Source: Caulobacter sp.
Lineage (GTDB): Bacteria; Pseudomonadota; Alphaproteobacteria; Caulobacterales; Caulobacteraceae
Direction of reading: 5' to 3'
DNA: 64,000 nucleotides
Assembly: GCA_028291055.1 (NCBI GenBank)
Contig: JAQGIP010000032.1
Location: forward strand, 62,001 to 126,000
Shown in pieces: positions 35,338-44,174 of the stretch. Each line of letters begins with the position of its first letter. The first letter of the stretch is position 1. The position numbers and the translations under genes were made by a program. Below the pieces are notes generated by a model. The model saw only the letters and a program-made list of their open reading frames with translations, was not told the origin of the DNA and made no database searches.

Positions 35338-36828
35338 TCAGCTCGCCCGGGGGCCAAGGACCTGATCCAGGAAGTCCAGCGCCGCCGTTCGGGGAAAAGC
35401 GCGGATCTCGATCTGTTCGCTCAGCACCACGCATAGGTCGTTCGCGCCGACCGCGGGCCAGCGACAGGCGGGAAGATCGGGTTCGCCGGTTCGGGCAAAG
35501 CTCGTCCAGGCCGTCATCACCATGTCGGACATCGCGCGGTCCTCCTGACCATAGGGCTCGGCCTGTCCATAAAGCGGCTCGTCCAGTGTCCCGAAGACGT
35601 AGGGCAACTCATCGCCGTGGGTCGGCGATGCGCTCTGGCCCGCGCGCCTGGCGTCAAACCAGTAGAGGAAGGTGCGAGGCTGCAGGCGCGACATCGCCCG
35701 GGCGACGCCACGCGTGCCATAGACAAACTGGGTGTCGCCAAACAGACGTGAAACGGCGGGGGTGATACCTGAATCCGCGTCAACGCCGTAATGGGTCAGC
35801 GCATCGCGCGTACGATCGCCAAAGCACGCCTCGATGTAGGCGTGGAAGCGTTCCACCGTCCGCAGAGGCCGATGGCGGGCGAAAAGTTCGCCTTCATCGC
35901 CATTGCAGCCGAGAAGCAGCGGTACGGCGAGAACCTCATTGCGGGCATAGGCCTCCCAGTCCTGCGCGGGCAGCACCCACCCGTCCAGCACCGGGCCAAG
36001 GGCGCGAGGTCCCACCACCTTGCGGAAGCCGGAGACCAGTCGCTCGTTCAGCGCCACCAGCTCGGCCGCGGACAGCGACCGCAGCGTCTCAAGGGACCCA
36101 AGGGCGGCTCCGCGTTCAGCGGCCTCGGCATGAGGCATCAGCCCCCGCATCGGACCGGGACTTTGCAGAATCGCCTTGTCGATCAGCCCCCGCGCGAGCG
36201 GCGACGTCAGCAGATGGGAGATGGAGGTGGCGCCCGCGGACTCGCCAAAGGCGGTGATGTTGCCGGGGTCTCCCCCGAAGTCGGCGATGTGATCACGAAC
36301 CCATTGCAGGGCGGCCAGCTGGTCCAGCAGGCCGAAGTTTCCCGACACGCCCCGATCGCTTTGCGCCGCGAGCTCGGGGTGGCAGAGATAGCCGAACACG
36401 CCGCACCGGTAGTTGATGGTCACCACCACGACGCCGAGCGCAGCCAGCCGGCATCCGTCGAAGGTGATGTTCGAGCCCGACCCACCAACGAAGCCGCCGC
36501 CATGGATCCAGACCATCACCGGCAGGGCCTCGGCGCGGGCCGGCGACCAGATGTTGAGGCAGAGGCAATCCTCCGACTGGCCGTCGCTTCGCGTCCCGGC
36601 GAAGCCGGCATTCGACGCGTCCTGAGGGGCGTCGGGACCAAAGGCCGTCGCGTCGACTGTCGCGGGACGCGAGGCGAGCGACTGGGGCGGGGCCCATCGG
36701 AGAGGGCCGGCCGGCGGCTGGGCGTAGCGCAGGCCACGAAAGACCCTGACGCCGTGCGCCACAAGCCCCCGGACGCGTCCGCCCAGAGCCGGGATTTCGA
36801 TCACTTCCCATGGCGTCCCGGCGGACAT
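35338..36828 (-). CDS. Type B carboxylesterase
   Basis: 496-aa cytoplasmic carboxylesterase of the para-nitrobenzyl-esterase type. It shows FRGLRYAQPPAGPLRW, the SEDCLCLNIW cysteine-loop region, the oxyanion hole HGGGFVGGS and the nucleophile elbow FGESAGATS. The catalytic His is in the THGDELPYVFG block. No signal peptide is visible. Its ATG immediately follows the TGA of the 46-aa remnant ORF, so expression probably depends on translation through that remnant. It would hydrolyse an ester bond in the island substrate. Confidence 0.92.
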   Translation of the reverse strand: MSAGTPWEVIEIPALGGRVRGLVAHGVRVFRGLRYAQPPAGPLRWAPPQSLASRPATVDATAFGPDAPQDASNAGFAGTRSDGQSEDCLCLNIWSPARAEALPVMVWIHGGGFVGGSGSNITFDGCRLAALGVVVVTINYRCGVFGYLCHPELAAQSDRGVSGNFGLLDQLAALQWVRDHIADFGGDPGNITAFGESAGATSISHLLTSPLARGLIDKAILQSPGPMRGLMPHAEAAERGAALGSLETLRSLSAAELVALNERLVSGFRKVVGPRALGPVLDGWVLPAQDWEAYARNEVLAVPLLLGCNGDEGELFARHRPLRTVERFHAYIEACFGDRTRDALTHYGVDADSGITPAVSRLFGDTQFVYGTRGVARAMSRLQPRTFLYWFDARRAGQSASPTHGDELPYVFGTLDEPLYGQAEPYGQEDRAMSDMVMTAWTSFARTGEPDLPACRWPAVGANDLCVVLSEQIEIRAFPRTAALDFLDQVLGPRAS

Positions 36829-36969
36829 TCAGATCCCCCAACGCTCGGCGACCCGTCGGTGAGTCAGCGGGCCGGCGTCGTCGACCAGCAGCGGCGCGAC
36901 GCCCGGTCCCTGGGTGGTGATGGTTGCCTCGAGCCGGCGGCAGGACGGTTCAATGATCAGCAGGCGCAT
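36829..36969 (-). pseudogene. Truncated duplicate of the D-2-hydroxyacid dehydrogenase N-terminus (46-codon remnant)
   Basis: A 46-codon frame begins MRLLIIEPSCRRLEATI and ends with TGA directly before the esterase ATG. Its first 33 residues match the N-terminus of the dehydrogenase at 34315-35307 at 25 of 33 positions (mine, by eye). The ribosome-site context GGGAGAGCC-ATG is also shared. After DAG the similarity stops and a short unrelated tail follows. It is best read as the remains of a duplicated or recombined dehydrogenase gene that now acts as a leader ORF for the esterase. Confidence 0.8.
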
Positions 36970-37005
36970 GGCTCTCCCTTCTCGCTTTTCAGGACCGGCG
37001 CGCGA

Positions 37006-37608
37006 CTATGAGCGCAGGCTCGGCGCTCCGGCGCAGACAAGGTCCATGATCGCCGGCGCGAGCAGGCCCTTGGCGGCCAGACCCGGTCGGTGGACTTCGC
37101 TGCTGGCGGCGGACAACATGATGAAGGCGCGGACCTCCGCCTGGTCGGCGGTGAACCCGAGATCGACGAAGCACTGGATCAGGAAGTCGGTGAGGCCCCG
37201 CTCCAGCGCGGCGACTTCGGGCGCCACCCGCGCGTCGCGCCGGGCCCAGGCGCGCATGGCGACCATCAGGGCGGGTAGCGCCACCTCATGGGCCAGCCGC
37301 GACGCGCGCAGGACGCGCTCGTGAGGCGTCCGGGCCTCCCGCCTGACGATCCCGAGATACGTCGACAGCTGGGCGCCGCTATAGTAGCGGGCCAGGGCCA
37401 CCAGGTAGGCGTCGAAGTCGCTGAAATGATGGTAGAAGCTGCCCGTGGAGATGTGGAGGCTGGCGGCCAGCGCCCGCAGCTTCAGCCCGTCCACCCCGGA
37501 AGTCCGCAGCAGCTTCTGGCCGGCCTCCAGCCAGTCGCGCCGGCCGAGCGCGGAGGTCGGCTTGCCCGGTCGCCGCTGCGGCCATGCCGGCGCTTCAGAC
37601 GAGTTCAT
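37006..37608 (-). CDS. TetR family transcriptional regulator
   Basis: 200-aa TetR regulator. The helix-turn-helix region is EAGQKLLRTSGVDGLKLRALAASLHISTGSFYHHFSDFDAYL. The remaining helices carry no recognised ligand signature. ATG 37608 overlaps the P450 stop by 14 nt, so it is made together with the P450. It may regulate the MerR-P450-TetR operon or the downstream esterase-dehydrogenase genes. Confidence 0.9.
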   Translation of the reverse strand: MNSSEAPAWPQRRPGKPTSALGRRDWLEAGQKLLRTSGVDGLKLRALAASLHISTGSFYHHFSDFDAYLVALARYYSGAQLSTYLGIVRREARTPHERVLRASRLAHEVALPALMVAMRAWARRDARVAPEVAALERGLTDFLIQCFVDLGFTADQAEVRAFIMLSAASSEVHRPGLAAKGLLAPAIMDLVCAGAPSLRS

Positions 37609-38869
37609 AGCGGACCGGCAGCGTCTTCGGGCCGTTGACGAAATTGGCTTCCGACAGCTGCGCCGGCCCGGCGAGCTCGACCGACTTCAGGCGCGGCAGA
37701 AGTTCTTCCCACAGGATGCGCATCTCCATCTTCGCCAGGTGCTGGCCCAGACACAGATGGGCGCCGTAGCCGAAGGCAAGGTGGCGGTTCGGGCTGCGGT
37801 CGACGCGGAATTCCATCGGGTCTTCAAAGACCGTCTCGTCACGGTTGCCCGACGGGTAGCACAGCATCAGCCAGTCATCCTTGGCGACCGGAAGGCCGCC
37901 CACGGTCGTGTCGACCGCGGCGCTGCGCATGAAGTGGCGCACGGGCGTGGTCCAGCGAACCGACTCGTCGACCAGGCCGGGGATGAGGCCCGCGTTCCGC
38001 TTCACCTTCGCGAACTCGTCCGGCCGCTCGGCCAGCGCCCAAAGCGCCCCCGCGGTGGAGGAGGATGTGGTGTCGTGGCCGGCCGTGGCGATGATCACAT
38101 AGTAGGAGACCGCGTCGAAGGCCGAGATTTCCTTGCCGTCGATCCTGGCGTTGGCGATCACGCTGGCGACGTCGTCAAGCGGCCTCGCGCGCCGCGACTC
38201 GGTGAGCGCGTTGAAGTAGTTGAAGAACTCGGCCAGGACCGCCTGAACGGCCTGGGCGCGGGCCTCCGGCGTTTCATCGGCGGGCCGCCGGCGCAGATCG
38301 GGGTCCGTGGCGCCGAACAGTTCCTGGGTCAGTTGCAGCATGCGCGGCTCGTCCTCGCGCGGCACGCCCAGGATTTCCATGATCACCCGCAGCGGAAAGT
38401 GCAGCGCCACCTCGCTTACGAAGTCGCATTCGCCGCCAAGGCTCTCCATCCGCGCCACCGCTTCGCGCGCCAGCTCCCGCACCCGCGCCTCAAGCTTGCG
38501 CAGGTTCTGGGGCATGAACCATCCCTGGGTGAGCGCGCGGTATTTCATGTGGTCGGGCTCGTCCATCTGGACGAGGGTGTAGATCAGCGGACGCCCGGCG
38601 GCCCGCGCCGCGCGGCCCCGTTCGACCGCCTCGTGGGGCGCGAGCGTCGACGGAAAACTCCCGTACGGAAAGACCGTGTTGTCCTTGCTGATCTCGAGGA
38701 TGTCGGCGTGGCGGGTGACGACATGGAACGGGTCGAACCCCGGCAACTCCGCGCGGGCAAGCGGGTCGTTCTTCCGTAGCCAGGCATAGGCTTCGTAGAG
38801 GCGCGCGGGGTCCGCGTGGGCCTTGGGATCAATGACGGTGGCGACGAAATCCGCTCCGGTTTCAGTCAT
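37595..38869 (-). CDS. Cytochrome P450
   Basis: 424-aa soluble bacterial P450. The oxygen-activation helix reads IIATAGHDTTSS, the ExxR/PERF region is present, and the haem loop FGYGAHLCLGQHLA supplies the thiolate Cys (about C373). SYTL-like segments and the VRWTTPVRHFMRSA block fit the CYP families used in terpenoid/steroid/alkane oxidation. ATG 38869 overlaps the MerR stop; ATG 38881 is possible. No ferredoxin or ferredoxin reductase lies in the window, so electron partners must be elsewhere. It would hydroxylate an unactivated carbon. Confidence 0.93.
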   Translation of the reverse strand: MTETGADFVATVIDPKAHADPARLYEAYAWLRKNDPLARAELPGFDPFHVVTRHADILEISKDNTVFPYGSFPSTLAPHEAVERGRAARAAGRPLIYTLVQMDEPDHMKYRALTQGWFMPQNLRKLEARVRELAREAVARMESLGGECDFVSEVALHFPLRVIMEILGVPREDEPRMLQLTQELFGATDPDLRRRPADETPEARAQAVQAVLAEFFNYFNALTESRRARPLDDVASVIANARIDGKEISAFDAVSYYVIIATAGHDTTSSSTAGALWALAERPDEFAKVKRNAGLIPGLVDESVRWTTPVRHFMRSAAVDTTVGGLPVAKDDWLMLCYPSGNRDETVFEDPMEFRVDRSPNRHLAFGYGAHLCLGQHLAKMEMRILWEELLPRLKSVELAGPAQLSEANFVNGPKTLPVRYELV

Positions 38870-39281
38870 GTCCGTTTCCATCCTGGTCTGTGTCGGCCGC
38901 GTCCGCGGTCAGGGTTCGGGAAAGCCGCGTCACGGCGGCTCTTAGCGCCTCGATGGCGGCATCCACCCCGCTCCGCCGCGCCTCCAGCACCGACATCTGC
39001 GCTCTCAGGCGCGGCAGGGCCTTCATCATCTGCGCGGTCTCGCCCTCCCGGTCATAGACATCGAGCAGGTCGCCGATCGTGCGCAGATCCAGCCCCACGC
39101 GCCTGCCCTTGAGCACCAGCCTCAGCCGTACCCGGTCTCGCCGGGAATAGATCCGCGTCTGCTGCTGGCGGAGCGGTGAGAGCAGGCCCTGCTCCTCATA
39201 GAAGCGCAGCGCCCGCGTCGTTACGCCAAACTCCCGGCTTATCTGGGTGATCTTGGACGGGACGGGGCGAAGCGGATGCAA
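38862..39281 (-). CDS. MerR family transcriptional regulator
   Basis: 139-aa regulator. The N-terminal DNA-binding domain is ITQISREFGVTTRALRFYEEQGLLSP with QQQTRIYSRRDRVRLRLVLKGRRVG; the rest is a long dimerisation coiled coil. No cysteine metal-site cluster is seen, so it is closer to the redox/organic-ligand or acyl-CoA-responsive type. The start is TTG 39281 with AGGAGA upstream. It overlaps the P450 gene. A 20-bp perfect palindrome sits 34 bp upstream of the start and is the likely operator. Confidence 0.88.
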   Translation of the reverse strand: MHPLRPVPSKITQISREFGVTTRALRFYEEQGLLSPLRQQQTRIYSRRDRVRLRLVLKGRRVGLDLRTIGDLLDVYDREGETAQMMKALPRLRAQMSVLEARRSGVDAAIEALRAAVTRLSRTLTADAADTDQDGNGHD

Positions 39282-39314
39282 GAACGCGTCTCCTGGCAAT
39301 TCGCGGAGGACAAA

Positions 39315-39334
39315 AACATAACTCGAGTTATGTT
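39315..39334. promoter_or_regulatory. 20-bp perfect palindrome upstream of the MerR-P450 operon
   Basis: AACATAACTCGAGTTATGTT is perfectly symmetric, 34 bp before the MerR start. MerR proteins bind such sites between -35 and -10, so it is the likely autoregulatory operator. Confidence 0.75.
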
Positions 39335-39484
39335 CTTCGACAAGCCCCGCTCCATGCGGATGTTCGCCGGGTCAACGGCAAGGCGGCGTTCCGGAAAGCG
39401 ACCGCCGTGGCGCAATTTGGTTCCGCGCCGGCCCTTCCGGATCACGGCCTTCCCATGCGAAGATCAGCGCCGCCGACTGGACCG

Positions 39485-40171
39485 ATGTCGGTCGCACAGG
39501 GGCGAGATCGAGTGGCTACGAGGCAATCCGAGGCGCGGACGCCGACCCCCCGCAAGAAGCAGCAGCGGACTGTCGACACGCGCCTGAAGATCATCAAGGC
39601 AGCGATGTCCGAGTTCGCCCTGCTCGGCTTCGAAGGTGCGACCACCCGCGGCATCGCCGAGGCCGCCGAGGCGCCGCACTCGCTGGTGCTCTATCACTTC
39701 AAGAGTAAGGAAGAGCTCTGGTACGAGACCGTGAGGGAGGCGGTTCGCTGGTATGCCCGCCGGGGCCTCGAAGGCGTCACACCGGCCGACGATCGCGATC
39801 CCATCGGCCAGCTGAAGGCGATTTTCTCGCATTATATCCGCTTCAGCGCCGAGTATCCGGACTTCTTCCGCATGCTGACCCATGAGAACAAGCTGACGTC
39901 GGACCGGCTCTCCTGGCATGTGAAGACCCACCTCGCGCCCATCGTCGCGCGCACCACCGGCCTGATCCGCAAGGCCCAGGACGCGGGCGCCTTCGTCGAA
40001 GGCGACCCGACAACCCTGCTCTACCTATTCCTGGGCTCGGCCACGAGCCCCTACCGCTCGGCGCGGGAAATCGAACTGGTGACCGGCAAGACCCCCTTCA
40101 TGCCCAAGGCCATCGAGCGCCATATCGCCCTTTGCGAGAGCCTGTTCTTCCGCACGCCGACGGCCTCCTAG
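39485..40171 (+). CDS. TetR family transcriptional regulator (CecR-like)
   Basis: About 228-aa TetR regulator. The helix-turn-helix is TRLKIIKAAMSEFALLGFEGATTRGIAEAAEA, ending LVLYHFKSKEELWYET. The C-terminal domain (FSAEYPDFFRMLTHENKLTSDRLSW) resembles the TetR at 19075. The start is uncertain: ATG 39455, ATG 39485 and GTG 39512 are all in frame with weak ribosome sites. It is divergent from the MerR operon, and the alpha/beta hydrolase with a GACC-N5-GGTC operator follows it. It is an alternative candidate reader of that operator. Confidence 0.88.
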   Translation: MSVAQGRDRVATRQSEARTPTPRKKQQRTVDTRLKIIKAAMSEFALLGFEGATTRGIAEAAEAPHSLVLYHFKSKEELWYETVREAVRWYARRGLEGVTPADDRDPIGQLKAIFSHYIRFSAEYPDFFRMLTHENKLTSDRLSWHVKTHLAPIVARTTGLIRKAQDAGAFVEGDPTTLLYLFLGSATSPYRSAREIELVTGKTPFMPKAIERHIALCESLFFRTPTAS

Positions 40172-40265
40172 CGCCCCGTCCGTTCGTCCCTCCCACATGG
40201 GAACGCCTGGCGGGACCGCACGCGAAGTCCGCTTGCCAGAGGCTCTGTAGCCGTCCATAAGATTA

Positions 40266-40278
40266 GACCATATTGGTC
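40266..40278. promoter_or_regulatory. Island operator before the alpha/beta hydrolase
   Basis: GACC-ATATT-GGTC in the context TTAGACCATATTGGTCAATA, 28 bp before the hydrolase ATG. Confidence 0.75.
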
Positions 40279-40306
40279 AATATAGATCTTGGTGGGAGCG
40301 GAAACG

Positions 40307-41461
40307 ATGACGGTGGTCGCTGAGGCAGGGGCGCGCAAGCGCCCGGTATCGCGCTCCTTCTCCGGACAGCGTCAGATGGCGTTCGCGGCCCCCGACGAGG
40401 TCGCCTCGCCCGACGGTCAGGCGGCGCTTCGCCAGCTGTCGCTCGAACGCCTGATGGCCTATGGCGTCCATCACGCCGACGCCGTCGAACTGCGCGGACG
40501 CGTCTGGTCGGGCGAGCCGTGGCAGGATGTGGCCGCCGATCTGGCCGAGGCCTGCCTTTCGCCGCCGGAAGCCGCCGTCTCGCCGCCCAGCCAGGCCACC
40601 CGCATCAATCGGCTGTACCGGGGCTCGGCCCTGGTGCGCATGAGCCAGATGATGATGCTGTCGAACAGCGCCGAGCGCGCGGCCATCTATGCCCGGGCGG
40701 CCGGCCTCTACAGCGAGGCCGCGGCGCTCTCGGGCGATCGCGAGAAGGTTCTGATCGGCACGGACGGCGGCCCTCTGGTCGGCTGGATTTTCCCGTCTCG
40801 CGGCAAGCGCCCCGTCGGGACCGCCGTGGTGATCGGTGGCGTCGAAGGCTGGGCGATGGACTTCAGCGACCTGGGCCTGGCCCTGGCCCGGCGCGGCGTG
40901 GAGACCCTGCTCCTGGACGGCCCGGGTCAGGGCGAGAGCCGCATGACCCACAGCCACTTCCTGACCGAGGCCTGGGAGCGGTCCTACGCCGGCGTCTTCG
41001 ACTTCATGGCCGCGCGATACCCCGGCCTGCCGATGGCCTTCATCGGCAACAGCATGGGCGGCGCGCTGGCCATCCACCTGGCGGCCCGCGAGCCCCGCAT
41101 CGTCGCCTGTTGCGACAACGGCGGGCCAAGGGCGCCAAGGCGGCCGCCGGGAAACGCTTCCTTCTTCCAGAAGATGACCGCCCACTGCGGAGAGGTCAGC
41201 GAGGAGCGCGCCGACGAGATCTGGCAGACGGTCAGGCCGGCGGATCCCGCCGCGCCCATCCACTGTCCGCTGCTGATCGTGCAGGGCGGGCTGGACCCCC
41301 TCGTGAGCAACGAGCAAGCAGAATATCTCTTCTCGCACGCAGGTTCCGAAGACAAGGAATTGGTCGTCTTCTCCGACGGAGATCACTGCGTCTACAACCA
41401 CGCCGACGACAAGCATAACCTCATCGGCGACTGGATAGCTGACCGGCTCACCAAGCGCTAG
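40307..41461 (+). CDS. Alpha/beta hydrolase, FrsA / 2,6-dihydroxypseudooxynicotine-hydrolase-like
   Basis: 384-aa hydrolase with an N-terminal helical cap of about 130 residues, then the core with VIGGVEGWAMD (oxyanion region), LLLDGPGQGES, the nucleophile elbow FIGNSMGGALA, an acid in LIVQGGLDPLVS, and the His in SDGDHCVYNH. This layout fits the FrsA/DHPON hydrolase group, which includes C-C bond hydrolases of heteroaromatic pathways. ATG 40307 follows GGGAG. It begins a plus-strand set with the amidohydrolase and ABM-type genes and carries an island operator upstream. Confidence 0.88.
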   Translation: MTVVAEAGARKRPVSRSFSGQRQMAFAAPDEVASPDGQAALRQLSLERLMAYGVHHADAVELRGRVWSGEPWQDVAADLAEACLSPPEAAVSPPSQATRINRLYRGSALVRMSQMMMLSNSAERAAIYARAAGLYSEAAALSGDREKVLIGTDGGPLVGWIFPSRGKRPVGTAVVIGGVEGWAMDFSDLGLALARRGVETLLLDGPGQGESRMTHSHFLTEAWERSYAGVFDFMAARYPGLPMAFIGNSMGGALAIHLAAREPRIVACCDNGGPRAPRRPPGNASFFQKMTAHCGEVSEERADEIWQTVRPADPAAPIHCPLLIVQGGLDPLVSNEQAEYLFSHAGSEDKELVVFSDGDHCVYNHADDKHNLIGDWIADRLTKR

Positions 41462-41521
41462 CCGCCGTCGAACACCTATCCGCGCCCTTCCCGCAGGCCA
41501 CAGCAACACGGCAGGATTTCC

Positions 41522-42337
41522 ATGCTGATCGTCGATTCGCAGATACATCTTTGGGACGGCGGCCAGGCGCCGCCGCACCATCGGCAGGCGCCCTATCTGG
41601 CCGAGGAAGCCGTCGCGGACATGGCGGCGGCCGGCATCGATGCGGCGATCAACCACCCGCCCGGATGGGATCCGCAATCCAACACCTACGCCGTCACGGC
41701 GGCCCAGCTCTATCCCGAGCGGTTCGCCACCCTGGGCTGGCTGAAGCTGGATCGCCCCGACGCCCCGGACCAGGTCAGAAACTGGCGCTCGCGGCCCGGC
41801 ATGATCGGCCTTCGGTTCCTGTGCGTGGCGGAAGACGAACGCTCGTGGCCACGGGATGGGACCATGGACTGGCTCTGGCCCCTGGCCGAGGAGATCGGCC
41901 TGCCGATCGCCCTTTGCGGCCCGACCCTGTTGCCGATCGTCGAGTCCGTCGCCAGCCGCCATCCCGGGCTGAAGCTCACCATCGACCATCTCGGCTTTGT
42001 CGGCTTCACCCCCGACCACGGCCTGATCCAGGCCGACGGGCTGCTCTCCTGGGCGAGATTCCCCAACGTGGCGGTGAAGCTGACCGGCGCGCCCGACTAC
42101 GCTTCGGACGCCTACCCCTACCGAAGCATGCATGACACGGTCCATGAACTCTATGACGCCTTCGGCCCCGAGCGGCTGTTCTGGGGGTCGGACATCACCC
42201 GACTGAAATGCAGCTGGCGCGAGAGCGTCACCATGTTCACCGAGGCCATGCCGTGGCTGTCGGAGGCCGACAAGACCCTGATCATGGGCGAGGCCTTCTG
42301 CGCCTGGCACGGCTGGCGGCCGAGGCCGTCGACTTAG
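41522..42337 (+). CDS. Amidohydrolase family protein (PF04909-type, TIM barrel)
   Basis: 271-aa metal-dependent hydrolase/decarboxylase. It starts with IVDSQIHLWD, the D/Q-x-H variant of the family's HxH metal site. A central His lies in TIDHLGF and the terminal Asp in LFWGSDITRL. Relatives act as lactonases (PDC or muconolactone type) or decarboxylases in aromatic breakdown. It is 60 bp after the alpha/beta hydrolase, so it probably follows it in the pathway. Confidence 0.88.
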   Translation: MLIVDSQIHLWDGGQAPPHHRQAPYLAEEAVADMAAAGIDAAINHPPGWDPQSNTYAVTAAQLYPERFATLGWLKLDRPDAPDQVRNWRSRPGMIGLRFLCVAEDERSWPRDGTMDWLWPLAEEIGLPIALCGPTLLPIVESVASRHPGLKLTIDHLGFVGFTPDHGLIQADGLLSWARFPNVAVKLTGAPDYASDAYPYRSMHDTVHELYDAFGPERLFWGSDITRLKCSWRESVTMFTEAMPWLSEADKTLIMGEAFCAWHGWRPRPST

Positions 42338-42432
42338 TCCTCGAACCGGATCCCGCATCCTTCTCGGGCTATTTCGCCCGGGCGTTTCAGGCCTGGGACT
42401 TGCTGGCATCGACTCTTGGAAGGGCCGACCCG

Positions 42433-43032
42433 ATGACCGAACCCGCGCACCTCGTCACCTACCTCGAATTCGGCCCGTCGTTCGCCGCGGCGGCGGCCCG
42501 GGGACTTCCCGCGTGGGCGGCCTCCGTCCGCTCGGAAACCGGGGTCGACGAGGTGATGCTTCTGGGCGAGATCAATCGGCCCGAACGGTTCGCCCTCGTC
42601 GAAACCTGGAGCAGCCTGGCGCAACTCAACACCCGCCAAACCGCCGGCGCCCATCCGGACCTGGCGGCCGCTCCGGGCCAGTGCGCGCCGGCTGATGAAC
42701 GCGTCGGCGAACCCTTCTGCGTCGGGCCCGCCAGACCGGCCGGGCCCGGCGCGCTGCACGTTCTCATTCACATCGACGTCGTGCCGTTCAATCTGGCCGC
42801 GGTGGGAGACTGGCTGACAGATCAGGCCGAGGCCGCTCGCCCGGCGGCCTTGAGATACGATGTCTGGCGTCAGGTCGACCGCCCCAATCATTTCACCGCG
42901 GTGCAGGTCTGGGCGGATCGCGCCGCCTACGCCCACCACGTCGAGAACGCGATCACCCACGCGTTTCGGTCAAAGCTCCTGGCGCTCAAGGGCGCTCTCT
43001 ATGACGAGCGCCTCTATCGCCGCATGACCTGA
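42433..43032 (+). CDS. Two-domain dimeric alpha/beta-barrel (ABM-like) protein
   Basis: 199-aa protein formed by two similar halves of about 95 residues. Each has a strand-helix pattern ending in an aromatic-rich segment (FALVETWSSLAQLNTRQTA, and FTAVQVWADRAAYAHHVEN). The pattern is that of antibiotic-biosynthesis-monooxygenase-like proteins. ATG 42433 follows GGAAGGG; 95 bp separate it from the amidohydrolase. Such proteins act as cofactor-free oxygenases, haem-degrading enzymes or cyclases. No specific activity can be assigned. Confidence 0.72.
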   Translation: MTEPAHLVTYLEFGPSFAAAAARGLPAWAASVRSETGVDEVMLLGEINRPERFALVETWSSLAQLNTRQTAGAHPDLAAAPGQCAPADERVGEPFCVGPARPAGPGALHVLIHIDVVPFNLAAVGDWLTDQAEAARPAALRYDVWRQVDRPNHFTAVQVWADRAAYAHHVENAITHAFRSKLLALKGALYDERLYRRMT

Positions 43033-43071
43033 CCTGATCACGTCCTCGCCATCATATCAGCGCGGCAAGAA

Positions 43072-44007
43072 TCACGCGCTGGCGGCGTCCAGCTTGGCGA
43101 CCGCCTCGGACGACAGGCTCAGCCGCGCGGCGCCGGCGATGTCCTTCAGCTGTTCGACGCTCGTGGCCGAGGCGATCGGCGCGGTGATCTTGGTCATCAG
43201 CCAAGCCAGGGCGACCTGGGCGTCGGTGGCGCCGAGACCGGCCGCCACCTCGTCCAGCGCGGCCAGGATCTTCAGGCCGCGATCGTTGAGGTATTTGCCC
43301 ATGCCCCGCCCGCGCACGCTTTTGCCGAAATCGGCCTCGGAGCGGTACTTGCCGGTCAGGAAGCCGCTGGCCAGGCCGTAGTAGGGGATGACGGCGATCT
43401 CCTGGTCGCGGCAGGCGCCGGCCAATTCGGCCTCGAAGCCTTCGCGATCGAAGAGGTTGTAGAGGGGCTGCAGGGTCTCGTAGCGGGGCAGCCCCAGGTC
43501 GGCGGCGACCGTCCGGGCCGAGGTGAGACGATCCGCGTCGAAGTTGGAGGCGCCGATGGCGCGCACCTTGCCCTCGGCCACCAGGTCGCCATAGGCGCGG
43601 GCGGTCTCCTCCTGCGGGACGGTGTTGTCGTCGCGGTGAGATTGGTAGACGTCGATGTAGTCGGTCTGCAGGCGCTTCAGACTATCCTCGACCGCGGCCT
43701 TGATATTGGCGGCCGAGAGGCCCGGCCGCGTCGCCCACATGGCGACCTTGGTGGCGATCACCACCTCGTCCCGGCGGCCCCGCGCCTTGAGCCACCTGCC
43801 GATCATCGTCTCGCTTTCGCCGCCCGTGTGACCGGGGACCCACGCCGAATAGCTGTCGGCGGTGTCGATGCAGGAAAAGCCCTCGTCCATGAAGGCGTCG
43901 AGGATGGCGAAGGAGGTCGGCTCATCGGCCGTGAAGCCGAAGACATTGCCGCCCAGCACCAGCGGGGCGATGGAGATGCCGGATCGGCCGAGCGCGCGCT
44001 TTTGCAT
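43072..44007 (-). CDS. Aldo/keto reductase
   Basis: 311-aa AKR. It has the catalytic tetrad features: Asp-Thr-Ala-Asp-Ser-Tyr (DTADSYSAW) for D and Y, a Lys in VIATKVAMW and His in YQSHRDD. The NADP-binding segment is near the C-terminus (IASATSVEQL). The pattern is that of the AKR11/YajO-like group. An upstream GTG at 44016 is an alternative start. It is convergent with the ABM-like gene and would reduce a carbonyl or oxidise an alcohol of the island compound. Confidence 0.9.
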   Translation of the reverse strand: MQKRALGRSGISIAPLVLGGNVFGFTADEPTSFAILDAFMDEGFSCIDTADSYSAWVPGHTGGESETMIGRWLKARGRRDEVVIATKVAMWATRPGLSAANIKAAVEDSLKRLQTDYIDVYQSHRDDNTVPQEETARAYGDLVAEGKVRAIGASNFDADRLTSARTVAADLGLPRYETLQPLYNLFDREGFEAELAGACRDQEIAVIPYYGLASGFLTGKYRSEADFGKSVRGRGMGKYLNDRGLKILAALDEVAAGLGATDAQVALAWLMTKITAPIASATSVEQLKDIAGAARLSLSSEAVAKLDAASA

Positions 44008-44174
44008 TGGGAACACCGAATTTTCGAGAATGCCGCGCGTCGGCGACGACGACTGGATCGATCTTGCCCCGGGTTTTCACACCCTTCCCTCGCGGTAGGC
44101 CAGATGGAAATAGTCCGATCCGGGCTAAATATATCCCTGCGCCGGGTAGTCAGGGCCGGAATCCACCCGCCAGC

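Noticed and set aside
39480-39493. GACC-N6-GGTC sequence at the TetR start
   Set aside because: Spacing is 6 instead of 5, the AT-rich outer arms are missing and it overlaps one possible start codon; probably chance, though autoregulation is conceivable.
40277-42409. 710-codon minus-strand open frame under the alpha/beta hydrolase and amidohydrolase
   Set aside because: Low-complexity Arg/Gly/Asp-rich shadow of two well-marked plus-strand enzymes; typical of high-GC third-position bias.
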